This document shows, one piece after another, positions 48,898 to 53,600 of a stretch of 64,000 nt of DNA. Below the pieces are notes generated by a model. It saw nothing but the letters and a program-made list of their open reading frames with translations, was not told the origin of the DNA and made no database searches. Every line of letters starts with the position of its first letter. The first letter of the stretch is position 1. A program made the position numbers and the translations under genes. This stretch comes from Thysanoteuthis rhombus (Eukaryota > Mollusca > Cephalopoda > Oegopsida > Thysanoteuthidae): contig OY735227.1 in assembly GCA_963457665.1 (NCBI GenBank), positions 50,922,844-50,986,843 on the forward strand. Direction: 5' to 3'.

Positions 48898-49880
48898 GAA
48901 CAGAGACAAAGAAATATGTATATATACATGGAAATATATATATATTTATATATATATATATACATATATATTTAGATATGTATCTAGAAATGGACGTTTA
49001 TGGTCAGACAGAATGATTATGAATTGTATTATACCATAAAAAAAATATTTGAGATGATCTCCCGTCATTACTTGGTTAATGTATCCCTAGACAATGTGAA
49101 CAGATTTAATAGAACAAATCAGTGGCAGCTTTGATTCTGGTGGTAACACCATTTTCTCTAATTCTTCATTCTACTTATTTATTTATTTATTTATTTATTC
49201 AGTAGGGTAATTCGTTTGAATTCTATTTTCTTAGATAAAGTACTGTTAATTATTATTCAACTTTTGTTCTTATTTCTCTTCTTGTATTTCTGATGCTTTT
49301 CATCTCAACTGCCAAAGAGTCATCCATGTTCAAGGGAGATAACTGCTGTTTCCCTTGGATTTCTCAGAAGAATCATGGTCAGTCATTACTATTTTTTGAC
49401 TAATATTCTTTTTCTCATTTCTGTTGCTTTTTATTTCTGAACTGTACATCTGACTAACGATCATAGAATGAATGTCTAAGAGTTGCAATGAAAGGCAGAT
49501 ACACACATGGGGAGAGACTACCATCAAGCAGAAAAAGTCACACTGTAGATTATGAAGATAGATTGTTCATATATACTATCTATTCAACAAAAGGGTCAGA
49601 GAGGTCACTAAAAAATATAAGTATGAGTAAGTTCATATATCAAGCGTATTGGAATCTTAAAAAACAAAACAAAAACAGGATTTACCTCCACTTCTTGTTG
49701 GAATAGCAGTAACATCTTCGAACATAGCCTTCAATTGCCGATGGAAAGCAGTAATTACATCTTCTCTTAAGCTTACAAGGTAGATGGATTTGAGATTGGT
49801 ATCAGGAGTATTCTTTAAATATTCCTTTATGTTCGATACTATCAGCTCAGTTGCTTTATCCAGGGGAAAACGGAAAATTC
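9842..49880 (-). CDS. PARP14: PARP14-like macro-domain mono-ADP-ribosyltransferase, 14 exons, 5' partial
   Basis: Spliced gene on the minus strand, assembled by joining 14 segments at GT-AG borders whose phases all match: 49686-49880, 43706-43848, 42733-42951, 37792-38010, 34697-34799, 33266-33376, 29865-29930, 27356-27538, 21350-21562, 18709-18890, 17507-17921, 16446-16567, 11685-11865, 9842-10125. The product is about 878 residues: macro C-terminus (1-57), macro (about 98-265), macro (about 297-480), KH-like (about 488-600), WWE (about 603-680) and PARP catalytic domain (686-878). This is the domain order of vertebrate PARP14, which transfers single ADP-ribose units and binds ADP-ribose through its macro domains. 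His761, Tyr793 and Leu874 occupy the triad positions, and Leu in place of Glu fits a mono-transferase. The N-terminus lies off the right edge, so no start codon is seen. Family assignment is firm; one-to-one orthology with PARP14 rather than another macroPARP (e.g. PARP15-like) is inferred. Confidence 0.9.
10280..10850. repeat. Degenerate ~38-bp tandem repeat in last intron
   Basis: About 14 loose copies of a unit built on 'attttgacccctaaaag' followed by an A-rich stretch and 'ttcctcc', spaced 35-45 bases. It lies in the last intron, some 150 bases from the terminal-exon acceptor (on its 5' side in the gene sense). Confidence 0.75.
11685..11865 (-). CDS. PARP14: PARP14-like exon M: NAD-binding part of catalytic domain
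   Basis: Begins [20 protein letters not shown], the hallmark 'I.RIQN..L...Y' helix. It continues to [11 protein letters not shown], whose HGT holds the catalytic His (residue 761 of the visible fragment) that contacts nicotinamide ribose, and then [14 protein letters not shown]. Donor GTGAGA splits an Ala codon with the terminal exon. The intron above it is 4.6 kb and the one below 1.6 kb. Confidence 0.92.
11866..13490. other. Intron L-M, right-hand unique part
   Basis: AT-rich intronic sequence with a C9 run at 12408 and A/T homopolymers. No gene or known repeat recognised. Confidence 0.45.
13493..13616. repeat. 31-bp minisatellite, four copies
   Basis: Unit 'aaatggtatagtgtggccc' plus 'agaggcagaagc', starting at 13493, 13524, 13555 and 13586. 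Copies 3 and 4 share a G-to-C change (agagcc), so duplication is recent. Confidence 0.93.
14407..14474. repeat. (CAT)n and poly-C simple repeat
   Basis: CAT trinucleotides flank a C10 run. Methionine-rich frames here are artefacts. It resembles LINE tails, but no LINE body adjoins it. Confidence 0.85.
15370..15690 (-). repeat. Composite dispersed repeat, near-complete reverse copy
   Basis: On the minus strand it carries the left-end words (ggctatgt..., gcc-acatcaatagagct) followed by the right-end words: 'gtttatgctaaattagtccc', 'gtgatcactgcccaacaag' and a 'attgatcaccc' block. This copy links the two halves into a single element of roughly 320 bases. Confidence 0.7.
16000..16110 (+). repeat. 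Half copy of foldback element
   Basis: Shares 'tgaatgaaaccttataaatt' and 'tcttgttctgaatttt' with one arm of the inverted-repeat element at 30127-30536. Confidence 0.6.
16446..16567 (-). CDS. PARP14: PARP14-like exon L: start of PARP catalytic domain
   Basis: Acceptor TTCAATTATTGCAG, donor GTAAGA. Reads [20 protein letters not shown] then [20 protein letters not shown]. The pattern 'lP.hWepM......v.l...s.EY..V...F' is the well-known beginning of the macroPARP catalytic domain, immediately before the 'IeRIQN' helix of exon M. Confidence 0.92.
16900..17215 (+). repeat. 135-bp repeat family, second locus
   Basis: Two to three diverged units with 'gatatctccaaaagt', 'ttctcaatgaatttcaatga' and 'ggcaatgggctatg', the same family as 1620-3440. 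Lies in intron K-L. Confidence 0.75.
17507..17921 (-). CDS. PARP14: PARP14-like exon K: KH-like end and WWE domain
   Basis: Largest exon, 138 codons plus one base. The first part ([20 protein letters not shown], then [13 protein letters not shown]) is a KH-like strand/helix unit. The second part is a WWE domain: [48 protein letters not shown] and [12 protein letters not shown] domains bind poly- or iso-ADP-ribose, and in PARPs lie just before the catalytic domain as here. The donor GTAGGA splits an Asp codon with exon L. Confidence 0.92.
17922..18708. other. Intron J-K
   Basis: 787-base AT-rich intron. No repeat family or gene recognised. Confidence 0.5.
18709..18890 (-). CDS. PARP14: PARP14-like exon J: KH-like segment
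   Basis: The acceptor sits behind a 14-base T-run; the donor is GTAAGT. 60 codons beginning [20 protein letters not shown] then [15 protein letters not shown]..., followed by [12 protein letters not shown]. Alternating strand-helix-strand spacing and its position between macro and WWE modules match the KH-like repeats described in PARP14. Sequence identity to KH is too weak for a firm domain call. Ends in phase 0. Confidence 0.82.
19020..19170 (+). repeat. Single-unit relative of the 46-49-bp array element
   Basis: Shares 'gatatctgtacc' with 'cgcataa' and 'aatcacc', 'aattatctaa', one 'tttttatctgaaatt' unit and 'ataccagcagaagg' with the flanks and unit of 4690-5810, but without tandem expansion. 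Confidence 0.65.
20000..20950 (-). repeat. 135-bp repeat family, third locus, reversed
   Basis: Five to six diverged units with 'gaacttttggagatatc', 'gtcattggaattcattgag' and 'gtggacagacatgaa'. On the minus strand these give the 'gatatctccaaaagttctc' block of the other two loci. Confidence 0.75.
21350..21562 (-). CDS. PARP14: PARP14-like exon I: C-terminal part of the last macro domain
   Basis: Acceptor TTGTTTTTTCCAG, donor GTATGA. Reads [20 protein letters not shown], completing the loop after GTG, then a strand ([19 protein letters not shown]) and a Ser/Asn-rich tail leading to the next domain. The preceding intron (21563-27355) carries the hierarchical minisatellite, which starts within about 90 bases of this acceptor. 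Confidence 0.88.
21640..23850 (+). repeat. Hierarchical minisatellite 45/90/270 bp
   Basis: Outer parts consist of degenerate ~45-base units ('gataaagaaaggtattttt', 'atcatattcagtcaggattt'). The core at 22390-23300 has about ten near-identical 90-base units made of two such halves. In 22450-23040 three 90-base variants (cagattata, cagatttta, tagattata) rotate as a 270-base higher-order repeat. The 74- and 116-codon frames inside are products of the repeat period, not genes. Intronic. Confidence 0.93.
23851..26140. other. Intron H-I, unassigned part
   Basis: AT-rich DNA without a gene. A segment near 24070-24400 shares scattered words in reverse with 36170-36440 (e.g. 'gtaaaaggttacagcagtg'). 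A perfect 13-base hairpin lies at 25525-25556. Confidence 0.4.
25525..25556. other. Perfect 13-bp inverted repeat (hairpin)
   Basis: Arms 'aacatagtgaatg' and 'cattcactatgtt' separated by six bases (tatttt). It lies in an intron; function unknown. Confidence 0.8.
26145..26995 (-). pseudogene. RTE-like LINE reverse-transcriptase fragment
   Basis: On the minus strand, an open frame of about 208 codons carries [10 protein letters not shown] (RT catalytic FADD box), [35 protein letters not shown] and [16 protein letters not shown], then a stop where other copies continue into the C-terminus. Below it the 3' region runs to a degenerate CAT-type tail near 26150. Catalytic Asp pair retained, but the element is 5'-truncated and lacks the endonuclease. 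Confidence 0.85.
27356..27538 (-). CDS. PARP14: PARP14-like exon H: central part of the last macro domain
   Basis: Acceptor with a T-rich tract ending TTTTCAG at 27539, donor GTAAGT. Reads [20 protein letters not shown] then YIVHVNI..., the 'v.vT.ag.Lp...viHv' strand, and ends [11 protein letters not shown], the phosphate-binding GTG loop. The last Gly codon is split with exon I. A solo LTR begins only 107 bases upstream of its acceptor, which remains intact. Confidence 0.9.
27645..28517 (-). mobile_element. Solo LTR, family 1, copy A (same orientation as the gene)
   Basis: 873 bases with LTR-style ends: reading the minus strand, TGTGACACTAGGGG ... GAAGCCCCACA. It is flanked by a 4-base duplication TATA. 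It is the reverse counterpart of 44059-45082, sharing long blocks such as 'gtagtctactgaatggtag' and 'cacgagagagactggcagcg'. No internal retroviral-type genes remain, so it is a solo LTR. A TATA box (27746-27754) faces the downstream exon H. It lacks about 150 bases of the internal repeats seen in copy B. Confidence 0.85.
27746..27754 (-). promoter_or_regulatory. TATA box in solo LTR A
   Basis: TATATAAAA on the minus strand about 100 bases from the LTR 3' end, a normal distance for an LTR promoter. The identical motif is at the matching place in LTR B. Confidence 0.5.
28745..29000 (+). repeat. Composite dispersed repeat, copy with both halves
   Basis: Left-end word 'tagctggctagctatgtg', then 'gtgaggggctcaatttgca', 'aattggtcccttatctg', 'gtgaatgctg' and 'agtgatcactgctcaacaa'. 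Confidence 0.75.
29060..29859 (-). pseudogene. hAT-type transposase relic
   Basis: On the minus strand, about 29150-29290 encodes [15 protein letters not shown], a stop, then [16 protein letters not shown]: the C-terminal dimerisation motif of hAT transposases ('...cERsFS.Lk.iKt..R..m...rl..l...'). Further upstream, 29632-29859 is open and includes [12 protein letters not shown], resembling the 'RKrKkkrM' region of ZMYM/hAT proteins. Stops and frameshifts separate the two, so it is dead. The upstream part is less certain. Confidence 0.65.
29865..29930 (-). CDS. PARP14: PARP14-like exon G: 66-base macro-domain helix exon
   Basis: A very small exon, found by phase and motif. The acceptor follows a T-run (TTTTTTTTAG) and the donor is GTAAGT. 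It encodes [20 protein letters not shown], the glycine-loop helix that always follows the 'N..f.l' strand of macro domains, and ends in a split Val codon. Together with exons F and H it restores an uninterrupted macro fold. Reading past the donor stays open for 78 more codons (see findings). Confidence 0.85.
30127..30536. mobile_element. Foldback (MITE-like) element
   Basis: About 410 bases whose ends mirror each other: 'aaatgtactatc' at the left and 'gatagtacattt' at the right. Longer paired blocks follow, e.g. 'tgaaataatgttttggt' and 'accaaaacattatttca'. Arms are about 100-135 bases with small differences; the loop is about 170 bases. It carries no coding capacity. A half copy is at 16000-16110. 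Confidence 0.8.
30715..31090 (+). repeat. Composite dispersed repeat, near-complete copy
   Basis: Left end 'aactatcaacataggctttt', 'actggctatgtatatatgta', 'acaggctgcaccaatgg', then the right half 'gctgaattggtccctagttt' and 'gttctattgaatgact'-like blocks. Confidence 0.75.
31091..31540. other. Unassigned intronic segment
   Basis: Slightly GC-richer than its surroundings, with a 62-codon frame at 31245-31433 that resembles nothing I know. Possibly part of an unrecognised transposon. Confidence 0.3.
31555..32185 (+). pseudogene. RTE-like LINE 3' fragment, plus strand
   Basis: Plus-strand relic with shifted frames: [13 protein letters not shown] region at 31590, '[10 protein letters not shown]'-like at 31670, then 31787-31978 with [19 protein letters not shown] and [14 protein letters not shown]. 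It ends in a GAT-rich tail at about 32160-32183. Same family as 8331-8720 and 26145-26995. Confidence 0.8.
32215..32345 (-). repeat. Composite dispersed repeat, reverse left-end fragment
   Basis: Reverse copy of the left-end words (gtcgagctacattggtg, tgcgtcatacatacatac, cttaagaagcc). Confidence 0.55.
33059..33077. repeat. A-homopolymer
   Basis: About 19 A's in a row followed by 'gaaagac', possibly the tail of a retroposed fragment whose body I could not identify. Confidence 0.7.
33266..33376 (-). CDS. PARP14: PARP14-like exon F: start of the last macro domain
   Basis: Acceptor TTCTTTTACAG, donor GTGAGG. It reads [20 protein letters not shown] then [18 protein letters not shown]. The pattern 'l.l..GnIt...vDaIi...N' is the canonical beginning of a macro domain, containing the Asp that binds adenine and the Asn of the distal ribose loop. 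His replaces the usual Asn in 'IvN'. Confidence 0.88.
34697..34799 (-). CDS. PARP14: PARP14-like exon E: end of macro domain and linker
   Basis: Acceptor ATTTATAG, donor GTAATG. 34 codons starting [15 protein letters not shown], where AFERA completes the terminal helix of the macro domain, then a Ser/Thr/Asp-rich linker. It starts in phase 0 and ends one base into an Asp codon shared with exon F. The linker has no recognisable domain. The call rests on splice sites, phase agreement and helix continuity, so it is slightly less certain than the motif-bearing exons. Confidence 0.75.
34802..36460. other. Intron D-E, unassigned part
   Basis: 1.6 kb of AT-rich intronic DNA without a recognisable gene or element, apart from weak reverse similarity of 36170-36440 to 24070-24400. 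Confidence 0.4.
36470..36607 (+). repeat. Composite dispersed repeat, right-half fragment interrupted by a LINE
   Basis: Words 'aataggcttttagtgaggtt', 'aaactggttccttaatct' and 'gtccaacagcattcac' stop exactly where the CAT tail of the next LINE begins (36611). The LINE therefore inserted into this repeat. Confidence 0.7.
36611..37260 (-). pseudogene. RTE-like LINE 3' fragment, minus strand
   Basis: Tail CATCATCATC at 36611, then the C-terminal RT region in broken frames (minus strand), with a 'gttgtcctaggaagatgtag' block equal to the YLGQ region of the 26-kb copy. Stops and frameshifts throughout. Confidence 0.78.
37300..37490 (+). pseudogene. RTE-like LINE fragment, inverted to its neighbour
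   Basis: Plus-strand 'agaccacaaaacagcacagt', 'gggctggccatgttgcaaga' and 'tggcagacaatcgatggaca' encode the [10 protein letters not shown] and [11 protein letters not shown] region. It lies head to head with the minus-strand copy at 36611-37260, forming an inverted pair. Confidence 0.78.
37495..37735 (+). repeat. Composite dispersed repeat, right half
   Basis: Carries 'gtgaggggttcaatttgca', 'aattggtccctaagtttgtg', 'acagcattcatgcttg' and 'attgatcacccccaac'. It ends about 55 bases below the donor of exon D. Confidence 0.75.
37792..38010 (-). CDS. PARP14: PARP14-like exon D: C-terminal half of the same macro domain
   Basis: Phase 0 at both ends, 73 codons, acceptor TTTATTTCCAG. It reads [20 protein letters not shown], then [14 protein letters not shown], the diagnostic 'fPa.GTG...P' phosphate-binding loop of macro domains. 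A helix ([14 protein letters not shown]) and a last strand ([15 protein letters not shown]) follow. The intron before it is 4.7 kb long and contains a LINE copy (41.9-42.6 kb), a hAT-like element and an LTR relic. Confidence 0.9.
38540..38900 (+). repeat. Composite dispersed repeat, near-complete copy
   Basis: 'catgtgtacaggctgcacca', 'actagagggctgaaaatc', 'ttgatttgcaatgtaac'-like, 'ctaaattgattccttagttt' and 'tcattgatcaccca' in the standard order. Confidence 0.78.
39070..39860 (-). mobile_element. Diverged LTR-like element (family 2), copy b
   Basis: Shares ordered blocks with 7600-8260, including 'tacgtgttctttttact', 'tctctgcatccacattt' and 'aagaaatctatagaacta'. Same relative orientation as the 7-kb copy. 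Strongly decayed; boundaries uncertain. Confidence 0.45.
40757..40804. repeat. (CT)n(AT)n microsatellite
   Basis: CT dinucleotides directly followed by AT dinucleotides. Confidence 0.93.
41271..41793. mobile_element. Non-autonomous hAT-like element
   Basis: The left end 'cagtggttggcaaacttttt' and right end 'atagtttgccaacctttg' are imperfect terminal inverted repeats of the kind found in hAT elements (CAGNGGTTGGCAAAC). Inner 'ggggccgcagactgaatttg' also fits hAT-type ends. About 520 bases; no transposase. An 8-base target duplication is not clear. Confidence 0.65.
41885..42632 (+). pseudogene. RTE-like LINE RT fragment, plus strand
   Basis: Starts within 'agatttgctgacgacattt' (RFADDI box), then '[18 protein letters not shown]'-like, a YLGQ-like region, and 'actcaaatggcaatcggctg' (KWQ.AG). 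It ends in a GATGATGA tail at about 42621. Frames broken. Lies in intron C-D, opposite in strand to the gene. Confidence 0.8.
42733..42951 (-). CDS. PARP14: PARP14-like exon C: N-terminal half of a macro domain
   Basis: Phase 0 at both ends, 73 codons. It reads [15 protein letters not shown] followed by [20 protein letters not shown]: the ADP-ribose-binding strand with Asn, then the glycine loop and helix. After that comes [20 protein letters not shown], the conserved 'T-g-...-L-p-c-k-.v.H' strand of macroPARPs. The glycine loop is the PARP14/15 style (VGAVSK) rather than the GGGVA of hydrolytic macro domains, which suggests a reader more than an eraser. Confidence 0.9.
43706..43848 (-). CDS. 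PARP14: PARP14-like exon B: inter-macro linker and first strand of macro domain
   Basis: The acceptor is TTTTTTCCAG and the donor is GTATTG. A Lys/Pro/Val-rich linker ([14 protein letters not shown]) is followed by [14 protein letters not shown]. This matches the opening of a macro domain (strand, G-x-I/L, then a Lys before the Asp-val-Ile-val-Asn strand). It ends in phase 0, so the next exon starts directly with CDVIVN. The low-complexity linker is typical between macro modules. Confidence 0.82.
44059..45082 (+). mobile_element. Solo LTR, family 1, copy B
   Basis: 1024 bases from TGTGACACTAGGGG to GAAGACCCACA, flanked by a 4-base duplication CTGA. It is inverted relative to copy A at 27645-28517, with high similarity over most of its length and an extra internal repeat ('tttttgaggatactgt' / 'ttttgaagatactgt'). 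TATATAAAA lies at 44973-44981. Inserted in the left pseudo-LTR of the Penelope-like element; the right pseudo-LTR shows the uninterrupted site 'tacatactgataacgaaaa'. Confidence 0.88.
45514..45650 (+). pseudogene. Penelope-like ORF, N-terminal fragment
   Basis: Reads [20 protein letters not shown] then [22 protein letters not shown] and a stop. The 'ipIPn..lyl.qL.ekte..ik.lRWK..f' pattern is the start of the conserved region of Penelope-like proteins. Confidence 0.8.
45805..46210 (+). pseudogene. Penelope-like ORF, middle fragment
   Basis: 45805-46053 reads [20 protein letters not shown] then [15 protein letters not shown]. After a stop it continues [29 protein letters not shown] and [12 protein letters not shown]. 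'KDHK.nF...p..RLInP.KSe.G' is the diagnostic block before the Penelope RT palm. It stops at 46230, where an LTR element begins. Confidence 0.85.
46231..47247 (-). mobile_element. Solo LTR-like element, family 2, inserted in the Penelope body
   Basis: 1017 bases with inverted ends TGTTGT ... ACAACA, distinctly GC-richer than its host. In minus orientation a CTATAAAAC box lies about 90 bases from the start. It is followed at 47482 by Penelope RT sequence, so it interrupts that element. No clear target duplication is visible. Diverged relatives are at 7262-8290 and 39070-39860. Confidence 0.7.
47430..47850 (+). pseudogene. Penelope-like reverse-transcriptase fragment
   Basis: 47430-47470 gives a damaged 'lG.DD' palm box (stop in it). 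47482-47850 then reads [40 protein letters not shown] and [20 protein letters not shown]. 'nFLDVTFdL......PyrKpn....Yin..SNHP......p.....Rl...S' is characteristic of Penelope-like RTs. Confidence 0.88.
48107..48370 (+). pseudogene. Penelope-like GIY-YIG endonuclease fragment
   Basis: Reads [20 protein letters not shown], then [20 protein letters not shown] and [11 protein letters not shown]. 'YyIG....Fk.R..nH..SF....yrnsT.Ls.y.w.L' is the GIY-YIG domain of Penelope elements. The first motif half (GIY) is altered and the end is truncated by a stop. Confidence 0.85.
48806..48985. repeat. (TA)n microsatellite
   Basis: Long TA run with short interruptions ('cacatatgaacagagacaaag'-type break near 48892). 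Tyr/Ile frames on both strands are artefacts. Confidence 0.95.
49169..49200. repeat. (TTTA)n microsatellite
   Basis: Seven or so TTTA/ATTT tetranucleotides in a row. Confidence 0.9.
49686..49880 (-). CDS. PARP14: PARP14-like exon A: C-terminal part of the first visible macro domain
   Basis: Most upstream exon visible. The acceptor is a tract ending TTTGTGCAG at 49881 and the donor is GTAAAT just below 49686. It begins after one base of a split Gly codon and reads [20 protein letters not shown], the region that follows the 'P-GTG' loop of a macro domain. A beta strand (SIYLVSL) and the terminal helix with [10 protein letters not shown] follow. It ends in a Gly/Asp split codon joining exon B. 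The rest of this macro domain must lie beyond 50 kb, across the satellite array. Confidence 0.85.
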
Positions 49881-50084
49881 CTGCACAAATATAAAATGAA
49901 ACAAATCAAAAATGAGCAGAAAAATAGATAAATACAAAAAATCAAAACAGAGAAAAAGTCAGCTCTGGTTAGTCACTCAATAGTAACCGTCACTTGACCA
50001 CTGTTTTTTGGCAGCAGGGAATTTTGAAAAAGCAAAAAACGTTTTTTATAAACATGATAAGAAGTAAATGTTAGGATATTTAGC

Positions 50085-50190
50085 CCTCTAAATCCACCGG
50101 TGTAGCCCATACACATGATACTTACATATCCAGCCAGCCTGATTGAAAACTGAGGAAACCTACGTTTTCTCTGAAACTTTTGGTTGACGG
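50085..50190 (-). repeat. Composite dispersed repeat, reverse left-end fragment
   Basis: 'gtagcccatacacatgatac', 'tccagccagcc' and 'aaactgaggaaacctacgtt' are the left-end words reversed. Confidence 0.6.
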
Positions 50191-50504
50191 CTTCTACTAC
50201 AATTTACTGAAGATATTTCAGCTCAGTCACTAGAATATGACACTTAAACACAGAATTTGGAAGTTAACTAGAAAAAAAAGTTGTGATAAAAAGCAACTGA
50301 AAGTTAGGACGACGGTTCTGATAAAATGAAACTAAAAAATTGGATGAAAGGGAAACTAGTCGAAATTGACAATAATGCTACAATACTTCAAACAATAATA
50401 AGAATATATTTTTAAATATAAAAAAAAATCAAAAAGTGTTGAATATCAGTTGTAAGGAATTATGTTTAACGTGTAGAATCAGCTTCTATTAAACAATACA
50501 GTCC

Positions 50505-50590
50505 CAGCAGCCAGATGCGTAAAGTAGTGAGGCATATACCGGACCACCATTGGCTAGAAGGTATGGGTTTCAATTCCGACCATGGGCTTA
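50505..50590 (+). mobile_element. tRNA-derived SINE-like sequence at the satellite edge
   Basis: 'gatgcgtaaagtagtgagg' (box-A-like) and 'gggtttcaattcc' (box-B-like, 50568-50580) lie about 45 bases apart, followed by a T-run. It does not fold as a clean tRNA, so it is read as a retroposed, tRNA-derived sequence. Confidence 0.45.
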
Positions 50591-50627
50591 TTTTTTTTTC
50601 CCTAAAACACTGTCTAATCGTTGTTAT

Positions 50628-53600
50628 AAAATTACAGTCTGATTCAATGTTGTGATAAAAAGCAATTGAAAGTTAGGATGAAGGAATCATTGCTGAAATA
50701 TTACAGTCTGATTCAATGTTGTGATAAAAAGCAATCGAAAGTTAGGATGAAGGAATCATTGCTGAAATATTACAGTCTGATTCAAAGTAGGGATAAAAAG
50801 CAATTAAAGATTAGGATGAAGGAATCATTGCTAAAATATTACAGTCTGATTCAAAGTAGGGATAAAAAGCAATTGAAAGTTAGGATGAAGGAATCATTGC
50901 TGAAATATTACAGTCTGATTCAAAGTAGTGATAAAAAGCAATTAAAGATTAGGATGAAGGAATCATTGCTGAAATATTACAGTCTGATTCAATGTTGTGA
51001 TAAAAAGCAATTGAAAGTTAGGATGAAGGAATCATTGCTGAAATATTACAGTCTGATTCAATGTTGTGATAAAAAGCAATTGAAAGTTAGGATGAAGGAA
51101 TCATTGCTGAAATATTACAGTCTGATTCAATGTTGTGATAAAAAGCAATTGAAAGTTAGGATGAAGGAATCATTGCTGAAATATTACAGTCTGATTCAAT
51201 GTTGTGATAAAAAGCAATTGAAAGTTAGGATGAAGGAATCATTGCTGAAATATTACAGTCTGATTCAATGTTGTGATAAAAAGCAATCGAAAGTTAGGAT
51301 GAAGGAATCATTGCTGAAATATTACAGTCTGATTCAAAGTAGTGATAAAAAGCAATTGAAAGTTAGGATGAAGGAATCATTGCTGAAATATTACAGTCTG
51401 ATTCAAAGTAGGGATAAAAAGCAATTGAAAGTCAGGATGAAGGAATCATTGCTGAAATATTACAGTCTGATTCAAAGTAGGGATAAAAAGCAATTGAAAG
51501 TTAGGATGAAGGAATCATTGCTGAAATATTACAGTCTGATTCAAAGTAGTGATAAAAAGCAATTGAAAGTTAGGATGAAGGAATCATTGCTGAAATATTA
51601 CAGTCTGATTCAAAGTAGTGATAAAAAGCAATTGAAAGTTAGGATGAAGGAATCATTGCTGAAATATTACAGTCTGATTCAAAGTAGGGATAAAAAGCAA
51701 TTGAAAGTCAGGATGAAGGAATCATTGCTGAAATATTACAGTCTGATTCAAAGTAGGGATAAAAAGCAATTGAAAGTTAGGATGAAGGAATCATTGCAGA
51801 AATATTACAGTCTGATTCAAAGTAGGGATAAAAAGCAATTGAAAGTTAGGATGAAGGAATCATTGCTGAAATATTACAGTCTGATTCAAAGTAGTGATAA
51901 AAAGCAATTGAAAGTTAGGATGAAGGAATCATTGCTGAAATATTACAGTCTGATTCAAAGTAGTGATAAAAAGCAATTGAAAGTTAGGATGAAGGAATCA
52001 TTGCTGAAATATTACAGTCTGATTCAAAGTAGGGATAAAAAGCAATTGAAAGTTAGGATGAAGGAATCATTGCTGAAATATTACAGTCTGATTCAAAGTA
52101 GTGATAAAAAGCAATTGAAAGTTAGGATGAAGGAATCATTGCTGAAATATTACAGTCTGATTCAAAGTAGTGATAAAAAGCAATTGAAAGTTAGGATGAA
52201 GGAATCATTGCTGAAATATTACAGTCTGATTCAAAGTAGGGATAAAAAGCAATTGAAAGTTAGGATGAAGGAATCATTGCTGAAATATTACAGTCTGATT
52301 CAAAGTAGTGATAAAAAGCAATTGAAAGTTAGGATGAAGGAATCATTGCTGAAATATTACAGTCTGATTCAAAGTAGTGATAAAAAGCAATTGAAAGTTA
52401 GGATGAAGGAATCATTGCTGAAATATTACAGTCTGATTCAAAGTAGTGATAAAAAGCAATTGAAAGTTAGGATGAAGGAATCATTGCTGAAATATTACAG
52501 TCTGATTCAAAGTAGGGATAAAAAGCAATTGAAAGTTAGGATGAAGGAATCATTGCTGAAATATTACAGTCTGATTCAAAGTAGTGATAAAAAGCAATTG
52601 AAAGTTAGGATGAAGGAATCATTGCTGAAATATTACAGTCTGATTCAAAGTAGTGATAAAAAGCAATTGAAAGTTAGGATGAAGGAATCATTGCTGAAAT
52701 ATTACAGTCTGATTCAAAGTAGTGATAAAAAGCAATTGAAAGTCAGGATGAAAGAATCATTGCTGAAATATTACTGTCTGATTCAAAGTAGGGATAAAAA
52801 GCAATTGAAAGTTAGGATGAAGGAATCATTGCAGAAATATTACAGTCTGATTCAAAGTAGGGATAAAAAGCAATTGAAAGTTAGGATGAAGGAATCATTG
52901 CTGAAATATTACAGTCTGATTCAAAGTAGTGATAAAAAGCAATTGAAAGTTAGGATGAAGGAATCATTGCTGAAATATTACAGTCTGATTCAAAGTAGTG
53001 ATAAAAAGCAATTAAAAGTTAGGATGAAGGAATCATTGCTGAAATATTACAGTCTGATTCAATGTTGTGATAAAAAGCAATTGAAAGTTAGGATGAAGGA
53101 ATCATTGCAGAAATATTACAGTCTGATTCAAAGTAGTGATAAAAAGCAATTAAAAGTTAGGATGAAGGAATCATTGCTGAAATATTACAGTCTGATTCAA
53201 TGTTGTGATAAAAAGCAATCGAAAGTTAGGATGAAGGAATCATTGCTGAAATATTACAGTCTGATTCAATGTTGTGATAAAAAGCAATTGAAAGTCAGGA
53301 TGAAGGAATCATTGCTGAAATATTACAGTCTGATTCAAAGTAGTGATAAAAAGCAATTGAAAGTTAGGATGAAGGAATCATTGCTGAAATATTACAGTCT
53401 GATTCAATGTTGTGATAAAAAGCAATTGAAAGTTAGGATGAAGGAATCATTGCTGAAATATTACAGTCTGATTCAAAGTAGTGATAAAAAGCAATTGAAA
53501 GTTAGGATGAAGGAATCATTGCTGAAATATTACAGTCTGATTCAAAGTTGGGATAAAAAGCAATTGAAAGTCAGGATGAAGGAATCATTGCTGAAATATT

